Notes under the pieces: model-generated
The model's database searches: none
Told to the model about the DNA's origin: nothing
What the model saw: only the letters and a program-made list of their open reading frames with translations
Program-made: the position numbers and the translations under genes
Source of the DNA: DATLYH01 sp035575035
GTDB lineage: Bacteria; Planctomycetota; Planctomycetia; Gemmatales; Gemmataceae
NCBI GenBank assembly: GCA_035575035.1
Contig: DATLYH010000083.1
Span: 1-15,810, forward strand
Direction of reading: 5' to 3'
DNA: 15,810 nt
Part shown: positions 7,301 through 13,303 of the stretch, piece by piece
Numbering within the stretch: the first letter of the stretch is position 1
Layout: each line of letters begins with the position of its first letter

Positions 7301-7981
7301 ATGAGCAAGGGCAATCCATCCCGGGAGGCACGGACTCCGTCGAACGGCACCGAACCCCGCCTGCCGCGTGCCAGCGTTGGCCGACTGAGCCTGTATCTGC
7401 GGCGGTTGGAAGGGCTGCTGCGAGAGGGGGTGGCCAAGGTTTCCAGCAGCCAGCTTGGCGAGTCGTTGGGTGTGACCGACGCCCAGGTGCGCAAGGACCT
7501 CGCCTACCTGGGCAACCTGGGCCATCCGGGCATCGGCTATCCGACGCAGGAGCTGATGACGGCCATCCGGCGGGCGCTGGGGATTGATCGGGAATGGAGA
7601 GTGGCACTGGTAGGAGTGGGCAACCTGGCCCGGGCACTGTTGCGCTATCGCGGTTTCCGGCAGCGCGGCTTCCAGATCGTGGCACTGTTCGACAACGACC
7701 CGAGCAAGGTCGGCCAGCGGGTTGAGGGGGTGGAGGTTCACTCGACCGACGACATGGCGGCGGTGATCCGGGCAACGGGGGCAGAGTTGGGATTGTTGAC
7801 GGTGCCGTCGGAATCGGCCCAGGCAGTGGCCGACGCATTGGTGGCAACAGGCATTCGGGGCATCCTGAATTTCGCCCCAGTGGTACTGCGGCTGCCGCCA
7901 GAGGTGAGTCTGGTTTCGGTGGACCTGACAGTGCAGCTGGAGCAATTGGCCTTCCTGGTGCAGTTGAGCAGCAACGGTTAG
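7301..7981 (+). CDS. rex: Redox-sensing transcriptional repressor Rex
   Basis: Rex proteins are homodimeric repressors that sense the NADH/NAD+ ratio and leave DNA when NADH is high, relieving repression of fermentation and respiration genes. Here 226 residues contain a winged-helix domain (about 22-95: ASVGRLSLYLRRLEGLLREG and VTDAQVRKDL), then a Rossmann domain with GVGNLARAL (105-113), FDNDPSKVG (acidic residue after beta-2) and GILNFAPV (187-194). A C-terminal VDLTVQLEQLAFLVQ helix matches the domain-swapped dimer helix. DNA-contact residues R64 and K65 are kept, but the usual SYFGEFGxRGVGY that follows reads AYLGNLGHPGIGY. An upstream ATG at 7070 would add 77 residues of low-complexity, non-homologous sequence; the start at 7301 gives family-like length, although its GGAG lies only one base away and is a poor ribosome site. 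tRNA-Gln starts ten bases after the stop. Confidence 0.93.
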   Translation: MSKGNPSREARTPSNGTEPRLPRASVGRLSLYLRRLEGLLREGVAKVSSSQLGESLGVTDAQVRKDLAYLGNLGHPGIGYPTQELMTAIRRALGIDREWRVALVGVGNLARALLRYRGFRQRGFQIVALFDNDPSKVGQRVEGVEVHSTDDMAAVIRATGAELGLLTVPSESAQAVADALVATGIRGILNFAPVVLRLPPEVSLVSVDLTVQLEQLAFLVQLSSNG

Positions 7982-7991
7982 CGGACCTTGT

Positions 7992-8062
7992 TACCCGGTA
8001 GTGTAACGGTAGCACAAGGGATTTTGGTTCCCTTGGTCCAGGTTCGAATCCTGGCCGGGTAG
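7992..8062 (+). tRNA. tRNA-Gln (anticodon UUG)
   Basis: The full cloverleaf can be drawn. The 7-bp acceptor stem is TACCCGG (7992-7998) with CCGGGTA (8055-8061), and the discriminator is G8062. The D stem is GTGT/GCAC. The anticodon stem AGGGA/TCCCT encloses TTTTGGT, with UUG at 8024-8026. The T arm is CCAGG-TTCGAAT-CCTGG. U1-A72 and G73 agree with bacterial tRNA-Gln identity. CCA is not encoded, so it must be added after transcription. Confidence 0.97.
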
Positions 8063-8229
8063 CTTTCGCAACTAAAATCTCCACTTCATCTTACGACTAC
8101 ACCGCCACGGAGCGGGATGCTCTTTGTCCGCCCCTGTACCTGTTTCCGGAAGAGGGGCAACGGTAGTCTCCTACGCAATGGGACACGGTTGTGGAGGACT
8201 CCTCATTGGGAGCCTGGGGTGCCAGTGAG

Positions 8230-8325
8230 GGGGAAGACGAGCCCGGAGCGTCAGCGACGGGATAGAGTCGTCCCCTCGCGGACGCTCCGGGCTCGTCTTC
8301 CCCGTCGCGGACGCTCCGGGCTCGT
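8230..8325. repeat. Long perfect inverted repeat plus a third half-copy
   Basis: Arms at 8230-8252 and 8281-8303 are a perfect 23-bp inverted repeat centred on AGCCCGGAGCGTC / GACGCTCCGGGCT. Pairing can continue inward with one mismatch to a loop of about eight bases. The right arm is partly repeated as GCGGACGCTCCGGGCTCGT at 8307-8325. The AGCCCGGAGCGT core resembles dispersed intergenic repeats of planctomycetes. It fills the centre of the 423-base gap between tRNA-Gln and the gene at 8486. Confidence 0.85.
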
Positions 8326-8367
8326 AAATACCAACGCCGGGGGCGCTTGCTGGGATAGGCAAAGCAA

Positions 8368-8391
8368 CCCCTCTTCGAGGGGAACCCTTTT
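8368..8391 (+). terminator. Candidate hairpin terminator upstream of the 8486 gene
   Basis: CCCCTC-TTC-GAGGGG (8368-8382) forms a 6-bp stem, or a 5-bp stem with a CUUCG loop, followed five bases later by TTTT (8388-8391). It could stop read-through from tRNA-Gln or rex before the next promoter. The gap between stem and T tract makes it weak. Confidence 0.35.
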
Positions 8392-8395
8392 GAGT

Positions 8396-8423
8396 TTGAC
8401 TGAAGGGTCGAAAGTTTTAAAAT
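8396..8423 (+). promoter_or_regulatory. Sigma70-type promoter for the gene at 8486
   Basis: TTGACT (8396-8401) and TAAAAT (8418-8423), each five of six to consensus, are separated by 16 bases in a locally A+T-rich stretch. They lie 62 bases before the preferred ATG at 8486. This is the best-matching promoter in the window. Confidence 0.65.
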
Positions 8424-8485
8424 GAAGATGGGATATTCTGTCACGGATGACAGGATTCCGCGGTGCCGAAGAAGAGGTAACGGTT

Positions 8486-9034
8486 ATGTGGTCTCCCAAG
8501 CCCGATCACCCTCTCCGGCGAATGTTTGCCGGATTCACCGAATATACCTTCGTCACCCACCTGGGGATGGGTGATCCTCCCCTGATTGACTACCTTTCCG
8601 AATTGCTTTCCCGCTTCATTCACATGGACGCCATCTACCGGCTGCGCAACGCGCAGGGCAAGCGGCTGGAAGAGGTGGCCGACATGATGCTGGAGGCCGA
8701 GTCGTTGCCCGCCGAGGGCCGCACGCGCCGGGAAGTCTACCGCCACATCGGCGACTTCACCCTGTTCTGGACGGGAGTCTACCCCGAGGCCCTGAATCGG
8801 CTCCGCGCCCGGCTGTCGAAAGATTACTTCATCGACTACTGCCAGCAAGGGAAGCGTTCTTACTACATCGCCAGCACTTTCGAGGATGACCCGTACCGCG
8901 ACGAGGCCCCGGTGCTGCGGCGGCTGAGCGAGCAGTTCGAGCTGTGCGCCTATGGTCTGAACCAGGTTCGTCGCGAGTGGGAGCGGGCTCAGCCGGTCCT
9001 GGCCGACCAGGCCCGCCGGCAATTGCTCAGCTGA
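8486..9034 (+). CDS. Conserved protein of unknown function
   Basis: This protein of 182 residues is not one whose function I recognise. It looks soluble and largely alpha-helical: no signal peptide, no membrane segment, and many aromatic and charged residues. Notable stretches are FAGFTEYTFVTHLGMGDPPL (residues 14-33), LIDYLSELLSRFIHMDAIYR, VADMMLEAE, a compact REVYRHIGDFTLFWTGVYPE (82-101) and KDYFIDYCQQGKRSYYIAS (112-130). From memory, similar sequences occur in other planctomycetes, but I know no assigned role and see no catalytic motif. An earlier in-frame ATG at 8447 adds 13 residues but has no good ribosome site, whereas GAGG at 8474-8477 sits eight bases before 8486. A promoter lies just upstream. 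A 6-bp hairpin (GAGACG/CGTCTC, 9033-9049) overlaps the stop. The 364-base gap after it, before the convergent map gene, shows nothing else I can support. Confidence 0.75.
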   Translation: MWSPKPDHPLRRMFAGFTEYTFVTHLGMGDPPLIDYLSELLSRFIHMDAIYRLRNAQGKRLEEVADMMLEAESLPAEGRTRREVYRHIGDFTLFWTGVYPEALNRLRARLSKDYFIDYCQQGKRSYYIASTFEDDPYRDEAPVLRRLSEQFELCAYGLNQVRREWERAQPVLADQARRQLLS

Positions 9035-9398
9035 GACGGCCCGCGTCTCCTCTGCGGTCAAATCCCTGATGTGTCTTGCCGGTCGGGGACGTGGTTACAA
9101 GTCGGTTCGCAGTTTATTACGTCAAAAGAAGGAACGCAGCCCGTCCCACCGTGGCCGGCGAGAGGGAACCGGCGAGGGTAAACCAGGCAATTTCACCGAT
9201 GTCGGGTCCCTGTTGCTGGCCGGCAGCTGGGCCACTCCTTCCCTGACTATCTCTTCCTCTGCCATTCCCGGCTGTAGCTCGCTGCTCCCTCGGCGCAAAC
9301 AAGGCATTGACTCTTCTGGAGCCCGAAGAGAAACAGGACGAGGGCGGTCCATCTTAAACAGCGACTTTGGGGCGCACCTACCCGAAAGGGCTGACCGC

Positions 9399-10259
9399 TC
9401 ACCCCGCGCCGGTCGGCTGGCTGACCGCGGGCTGGGCCGCGGCCGCCCCGGGTCGGGGAATGAGGGTGTCCTCGTCGGCGGTCACCACCAGCACGCCGTC
9501 GCGGGTGATGGCCAGGGTGTGCTCGACGTGGGCACTAGGGAGCCGGTCGCGCGTCACCACGGTCCAGTGGTCGCGCAAGGTATCGGCCTCGGGCCGGCCC
9601 ATGTTGACCATCGGCTCAACCGCCAGTACCAGCCCCTCCTCCAGGCGGAAGTCGTGCTTGCGCAGCTCGCGGTTGACGAAGTTAGGCACCTGCGGGTTCT
9701 CGTGCATCACCCGGCCGATGCCGTGGCCGACGTACTGCGTCACCACGCTGAAGCCGTTCGCCTCGACGTGCTGCTGCATGCGCGTGGCCACCTCCGACCA
9801 CCAGCGCCGCCGGGCCATCTCGATCATGGCGATTTGCAGGACTTCCTCGGCCACCTTGACCAGCCGCCGCCACTCCGGCCGGACCTCACCGACGATCAAG
9901 GTGACCGCCGCGTCGGCGCACCAGCCGTTGAGCTTGCAGGCAGTGTCGATCTTGACCAGGTCGCCGTCGCGGATGACCCGCTGCCCTGGGATGCCGTGGA
10001 CCACCTGCTCGTTGATCGAAATGCAGGTCACCGCTGGGAATGGCACCTTGCCCGGGTAGCCCTTGAAGAGCGGCACCGCCCCGCGCTGGTGGTAGAGCGC
10101 CTCGACCGCCCGGTCGATCTCGATTGTCTTGACCCCAGGCTGGCACATCGACCGGCACAGGCGCAGGGCCTCCGCCACCACCTTGCCGGCCTCGCGCATC
10201 AGGCCGATCTCGCGGGCTGACTTCAGCTCCGGCGCCCGGTTGGAAAACCACCTCAACAC
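9399..10259 (-). CDS. map: Type I methionine aminopeptidase
   Basis: This enzyme removes the N-terminal methionine from new proteins in the cytoplasm. The 286-residue pita-bread fold has all five metal ligands: D105 and D116 (KIDTACKLNGWCADAAVT), H179 (VGHGIGRVMHE), E215 (EPMV) and E246 (EHTLAIT). H89 in NEQVVHGIP matches the substrate-side histidine of E. coli Map. There is no N-terminal zinc-finger or linker extension. A short A/P/G/Q-rich tail (about 270-286) extends beyond the usual end, making it some 20 residues longer than E. coli Map. The start is GTG at 10259, with AAAGG ten bases upstream and family-like sequence immediately after. It lies 127 bases downstream of adk on the same strand, the adk-map order of many ribosomal-protein operons, but no infA or rpmJ follows. 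Confidence 0.95.
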   Translation of the reverse strand: MLRWFSNRAPELKSAREIGLMREAGKVVAEALRLCRSMCQPGVKTIEIDRAVEALYHQRGAVPLFKGYPGKVPFPAVTCISINEQVVHGIPGQRVIRDGDLVKIDTACKLNGWCADAAVTLIVGEVRPEWRRLVKVAEEVLQIAMIEMARRRWWSEVATRMQQHVEANGFSVVTQYVGHGIGRVMHENPQVPNFVNRELRKHDFRLEEGLVLAVEPMVNMGRPEADTLRDHWTVVTRDRLPSAHVEHTLAITRDGVLVVTADEDTLIPRPGAAAAQPAVSQPTGAG

Positions 10260-10305
10260 GATGAATCCGCCTTTGGCCGTGCGGCGTACCTACTGCCGAA
10301 CCTCC

Positions 10306-10329
10306 GGCGGGAAGACCTGTCCTCCCGCC
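10306..10329 (-). other. Hairpin in the adk-map intergenic spacer
   Basis: GGCGGGA (10306-10312) and TCCCGCC (10323-10329) form a 7-bp stem, extendable to 10 bp with one mismatch, in the 127-base spacer. No T tract follows on either strand, so it is more likely an RNA-stability or processing structure, or a weak attenuator, than a terminator. Confidence 0.4.
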
Positions 10330-10386
10330 CTGTTGTACTTTGTACCTGGTAAGGAGCACCTAAAACAAGAGGGCCCCAGCCGCCGC

Positions 10387-11025
10387 TCAGGAAAGGGCCC
10401 GTATCACGTTCACATACACCTGTTCAATATCGCCTTCGCCCGCTACCTCGCGCAGCAGTCCCCGGCCGCGGTAGTAGGGGATCAGCTCGGCCGTGTTCTG
10501 ATGGTAGACGCTCAGCCGTTTGCGCACCGTCTCCTCGCGGTCGTCCTCGCGCTGGACCAGGGACGTGCCGCACTCGTCGCAGACGCCGGGGGTGCGGGGC
10601 GGCTTGCTGGTGATGTGAAAGGTCGCCTTGCAGTTCGGGCAGGTCCAGCGCCCGCTCAGGCGGCGGACAATCTCGTCGTCGGCAACAACCAGGAAAATGA
10701 CGGCGTTCAGGTCAAGAAATTCCTGCCGCAGTACCTGGTCAAATGCGTGGGCCTGGGCCAGGGTGCGGGGGTAGCCGTCCATGACGAAGCGCTCAGGCCG
10801 GTCGTCGCGGAAGCGCTCGTGGATCAGGTCGTTGACCAGGGTGTCGGGCACCAGCAGGCCCCCCTTGACGTAGGGCTCAGCCTGCCGGCCCAGCGGCGTC
10901 CCCTTCCGGACGGCCTCGCGCAGAATGTCGCCGGTGCTGATGTGCTCCAGCCGCAGTCGTTCGCCCAGGAGCTTGGCCTGGGTGCCCTTGCCGCTGCCCG
11001 GCGGGCCGAGAAGGATCAGACGCAT
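10387..11025 (-). CDS. adk: Adenylate kinase, zinc-finger LID type
   Basis: Adenylate kinase interconverts ATP + AMP and 2 ADP in the cytoplasm. The 212-residue protein begins MRLILLGPPGSGKGTQ, with its P-loop at G7-T15, followed by STGDILREAV (AMP side) and VMDGYPRT (81-88). The LID domain carries four cysteines, C129, C132 (CPNCKATF), C149 and C152 (CDECG), a structural zinc site typical of Gram-positive and many other bacteria and absent from E. coli. A VQREDDREETVRKRL block carries the usual catalytic arginines. The open frame continues upstream to 11229, but those 68 residues are low-complexity and the P-loop belongs at the N-terminus, so 11025 is chosen; its ribosome site is weak. It precedes map on the same strand and is divergent from the PLP enzyme gene at 11308. 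Confidence 0.95.
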   Translation of the reverse strand: MRLILLGPPGSGKGTQAKLLGERLRLEHISTGDILREAVRKGTPLGRQAEPYVKGGLLVPDTLVNDLIHERFRDDRPERFVMDGYPRTLAQAHAFDQVLRQEFLDLNAVIFLVVADDEIVRRLSGRWTCPNCKATFHITSKPPRTPGVCDECGTSLVQREDDREETVRKRLSVYHQNTAELIPYYRGRGLLREVAGEGDIEQVYVNVIRALS

Positions 11026-11104
11026 GACAGGCCCGTTTTGCCTGGCCAGTGTAAGGACGAAGGCGCCCGACCTGCGTTTGAGGAAATGGCTCAGACGCGT
11101 GGTC

Positions 11105-11145
11105 GGCCCGCCCCACGACGGGCCGGCCGGGGGCGACGTGCCCCC
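11105..11145. repeat. Two adjacent GC hairpins between adk and the PLP-enzyme gene
   Basis: GGCCCG (11105-11110) pairs with CGGGCC (11119-11124), and GGGGGC (11129-11134) pairs with GCCCCC (11140-11145) across a 5-base GACGT loop. The second hairpin has the same stem as the repeats at 104-189. Both lie in the 282-base divergent intergenic region. Confidence 0.5.
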
Positions 11146-11307
11146 AGTCCGGTTCGCTGTACCTATTCTGGGGAACGAACGGGCCTCCCGCAAGTAGTTC
11201 GGCCGCGCCCCCGCCAGCCGCGCGGCCAAACGACAGCCTGGCTATTGCCATTCTCCCCGCGACGGCGAGAATAGTATCTGTTTTGGCCTGTGTAAGGGAC
11301 CCTGCCC

Positions 11308-12390
11308 ATGTCGTCACCGATCGGCCAGCCGCTTGATGCCCTCGACTCGCCCCAGCTCCTCATCGACCTGGACCTGGTTGATGCCAACCTGAAGCGGATG
11401 CTCCAGGCTTTTCGCGGGCGGCCGGTGTCGGTTCGTGTCCACTTCAAGTCGCTCAAATGTGCCGGCCTGGCGCGCTACCTGGCCGCTGCCGGGGTCGAGC
11501 GCTTTTTGTGTGCCAAGCTGAACGAGGCGGAGGTGCTGGCCGACGCCGGCCTGACCGACATCTTCATTGCCAACCAGATCGTCGGCCCGTTCAAGCTGCG
11601 GCGGCTCGCCGACCTGGCCCGGCGGGCGCGGGTCAGCGTCTGCGTTGATGACCCGGACAATGTAGACGCCCTGGCTCAGGCCGCCCGAGCCGCCGGCTCA
11701 ACCATTGGCGCATTGGTCGAGGTGGACATCGGCATGGGGCGGTGCGGCGTCGAGCCAGGCGAACCGGCCCTGGCTCTGGCCCGCCGGGTCTACAGTAGCC
11801 CGGGGCTGAAGTTTCTCGGACTCCAGGGCTACGACGGCCACTTGCAGCTGGTGCCCGACCCCGCGGAGCGGCGGGCCCGCTGCCTGGAGGGACTGGAGAA
11901 GCTGGTCGGCACCCGGCGCCTGATCGAGCGGGCCGGCATCCCGGTGGAGGTGGTCACCGGCGCCGGCACCGGCACCTGGGATTTCGTCGGCTTTCACGAA
12001 GGAGTGACCGAGATCCAGCCTGGCTCCTTCATCCTGATGGACTGCGCTTACCATCAGGTGCGCCCGGAGTTCGGCTGCGCCCTGACCGTCCTGACCACCG
12101 TCATCAGTCGGCGGCCGGGCCGGTACATCCTCGACGCCGGCAGCAAGGCCATCGCGAAAGACTTCGGCACGCCGGTGATCAAGGATCGGCCCGCCGACCG
12201 GGTGGCCAAACTGGCGGAGGAGCACACCCTGGTGGACAGCGACGACCCAGGGGTGCGCATCGGTGATCGCTTCGAGGTGATCCCGGCCCACTGCTGCGCC
12301 ACCATGAACCTGCACCGCCGCTGCGTCGCCGTCCGCCGCGGACAGGTCGAGGCAATCTGGCCGATCGAGGCCAGCGGGCGCTATGACTGA
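11308..12390 (+). CDS. D-threonine aldolase / D-serine dehydratase-like PLP enzyme (DSD1 family)
   Basis: This 360-residue fold-type III PLP enzyme has an alanine-racemase-like N-terminal barrel and a DSD1-type C-terminal domain. Residues 12-31 (LDSPQLLIDLDLVDANLKRM) match the family opening. The Schiff-base lysine is expected at K47 in VRVHFKSLK, although the family usually has RPHxKTHK, so the proline and the TH pair are replaced. LVEVDIGMGRCGV, VVTGAGTGTWDF and RYILDAGSKAI are cofactor- and phosphate-binding blocks. The C-terminal PAHCCATMNLH supplies H328 and C330, matching the zinc-binding His-x-Cys of eukaryotic D-serine dehydratase and metal-dependent D-threonine aldolases. The substrate is therefore probably a D-hydroxy amino acid, but dehydratase and aldolase cannot be told apart by eye. 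AAGGGA lies about seven bases before the ATG. Transcribed divergently from adk. Confidence 0.85.
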   Translation: MSSPIGQPLDALDSPQLLIDLDLVDANLKRMLQAFRGRPVSVRVHFKSLKCAGLARYLAAAGVERFLCAKLNEAEVLADAGLTDIFIANQIVGPFKLRRLADLARRARVSVCVDDPDNVDALAQAARAAGSTIGALVEVDIGMGRCGVEPGEPALALARRVYSSPGLKFLGLQGYDGHLQLVPDPAERRARCLEGLEKLVGTRRLIERAGIPVEVVTGAGTGTWDFVGFHEGVTEIQPGSFILMDCAYHQVRPEFGCALTVLTTVISRRPGRYILDAGSKAIAKDFGTPVIKDRPADRVAKLAEEHTLVDSDDPGVRIGDRFEVIPAHCCATMNLHRRCVAVRRGQVEAIWPIEASGRYD

Positions 12391-12477
12391 AGCAGCTTGA
12401 GAGGTACGGCCAAGGAAAGGATATGCGAAGAGACCAGGTGGTAGCGACACCCGGCCTCCCTTGTCCGAGCCTACACC

Positions 12478-12510
12478 GAATCGGGTGCAGAATTCCGGAA
12501 CACCCGATTC
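12478..12510. terminator. Inverted repeat, possible bidirectional terminator
   Basis: A perfect 10-bp inverted repeat, GAATCGGGTG (12478-12487) and CACCCGATTC (12501-12510), has a 13-base loop and is followed on the plus strand by ATTATAGTT. It lies 88 bases after the stop of the PLP-enzyme gene and beside the tRNA-like sequence, so it could close transcription from either side. No true U tract is present. Confidence 0.45.
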
Positions 12511-12522
12511 ATTATAGTTCAG

Positions 12523-12595
12523 CAGGCGGCACTGGATTCGGACCATTGACTTCTAGCGTGTGAGGACGGCACTCTAGCCGCTGAGTTAGCCGCCC
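12523..12595 (-). pseudogene. Degenerate tRNA-Val(CAC)-like sequence
   Basis: On the minus strand 73 bases align to a full tRNA. Acceptor GGGCGGC pairs with GCCGCCT (one G-U); the D arm ACTC-AGCGGCTA-GAGT is perfect; the anticodon loop is CTCACAC with CAC at positions 34-36; the discriminator is G. It is damaged: the anticodon stem CCGTC/GCTAG has two mismatches, the T stem AATGG/CCAGT has one, and the T loop reads TCCGAAT, so the invariant U55 is C. No CCA is encoded. I read it as a decayed tRNA-Val gene or tRNA-derived remnant beside the rhs region. Confidence 0.6.
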
Positions 12596-12675
12596 GACAG
12601 TGCGCCGGAGACAGAGATACGATGCCCCGTCATCCTCAGCACCCAATCTGAGTTCCAATCGGTGGTCGATGTCAG

Positions 12676-12879
12676 TCAACCGGCCGCGTCATAGCTGAGG
12701 TCGGTGGTGATCTCGTAGAACGGCCCCAGCACGCCGTCCGAGCGCGACTGATGGACGATGCGGCCGGCCCGGTCGTAGGTCTGCTCCGCCCGCCAGACCT
12801 GGCCGTGGGCCGTCAGCTCCCGCCGCCAGCGAAGGCCCGGGGCAGTGGGCCACTCCTCCCCCGTGAAGCAAGTCGCCAC
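12676..12879 (-). pseudogene. Rhs/YD-repeat fragment ended by a nonsense codon
   Basis: A 67-codon frame contains YD repeats: AEQTYDRAGRIVHQSRSDG and TTDLSYDAAG. The last repeat stops at TGA (12676-12678), but the same frame continues LTSTTDW. Canonical repeats read YDAAGRLTS, so the stop looks like an Arg CGA-to-TGA change. Upstream the frame is closed by TAA shortly before a GTG at 12879. The fragment lies downstream of the toxin and immunity genes in the same orientation and is probably what remains of an older Rhs copy. The 202 bases between it and 13082 show no supported gene. Confidence 0.65.
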
Positions 12880-13081
12880 CGGTTACGGCCCTCGGGCAGA
12901 CAGTTTCGGCGCAGGTCGCCTCAGGGAGTTGATTATTCCGAATCTCGGATGAAGAGTCCTGGGGGCTAGTTCCATCAGGCAGGGGTGGTAGCTGCCCCGG
13001 CTTGGGTTCTTGATTGGGACTCCAGCAGTGCAAAGCCCGGCGACGGCTCAGTTCCGCCTCCCAGCCCACCACGCATGATGA

Positions 13082-13303
13082 TTACAGCGTATCAAAGAAA
13101 GAAGGCTCTCCGGTCAGACCATTCACATGGACAATGATAACTCCTGGGGCGTCCACCGCATCAGGCGGCGTTTTCCTGTGGAAGAGGCAGGCCCAGACTT
13201 GTTCTTCTGGAACATAGCGTGCCTCTGCAAATCCGTCATCGTCTACGCCTCTGGCCTTCAAGAAGCGTGTGGCGATTTCGACGGCGGTATGTTCTTCAAT
13301 CAT
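13082..13303 (-). CDS. Putative immunity protein for the Rhs metallopeptidase toxin
   Basis: This 73-residue acidic protein begins at an ATG that overlaps the toxin stop codon as ATGA (13300-13303), so the two are likely translationally coupled. It has an N-terminal helix (EEHTAVEIATRFLKARGVDD) and then beta-strand-like segments (QVWACLFHR, GVIIVHVNGLTGEPSFF). Helix, W-centred strand and a closing V-N-x-x-TGE recall small Imm35/YrhB-type immunity proteins, but this is topology judged by eye, not a recognised match. Position directly after a polymorphic-toxin tip is the stronger argument: such toxins carry their immunity gene next in line. By inference it would bind the toxin domain in the cytoplasm and block it. 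The alternative is an unrelated small protein. Confidence 0.6.
   Translation of the reverse strand: MIEEHTAVEIATRFLKARGVDDDGFAEARYVPEEQVWACLFHRKTPPDAVDAPGVIIVHVNGLTGEPSFFDTL

Noticed and set aside
9069..10220. 383-codon plus-strand frame
   Set aside because: Mostly antisense to map, whose five metal ligands confirm the minus-strand gene.
11026..11229. N-terminal extension of adenylate kinase
   Set aside because: The P-loop belongs at the N-terminus; the extra 68 residues cover intergenic hairpins.
10129..11274. 381-codon plus-strand frame
   Set aside because: Antisense to adk and the adk-map spacer; no motif.
11035..11299. Similar stretches GTTTTGCCTGGCCAGTGTAA (11035) and GTTTTGGCCTGTGTAAGGG (11280)
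   Set aside because: Similarity is short and gapped; could be chance or a shared leader remnant, too weak to call.
12511..12516. Perfect TATAAT on the minus strand
   Set aside because: No -35 at proper distance; the upstream bases are the tRNA-like sequence, and it leads only into the inverted repeat.
11698..12546. 282-codon minus-strand frame
   Set aside because: Antisense to the PLP enzyme, which has family motifs on the plus strand.
12689..13072. 127-codon minus-strand frame
   Set aside because: Overlaps the Rhs fragment in another frame, with no motif; the YD repeats support the other frame.
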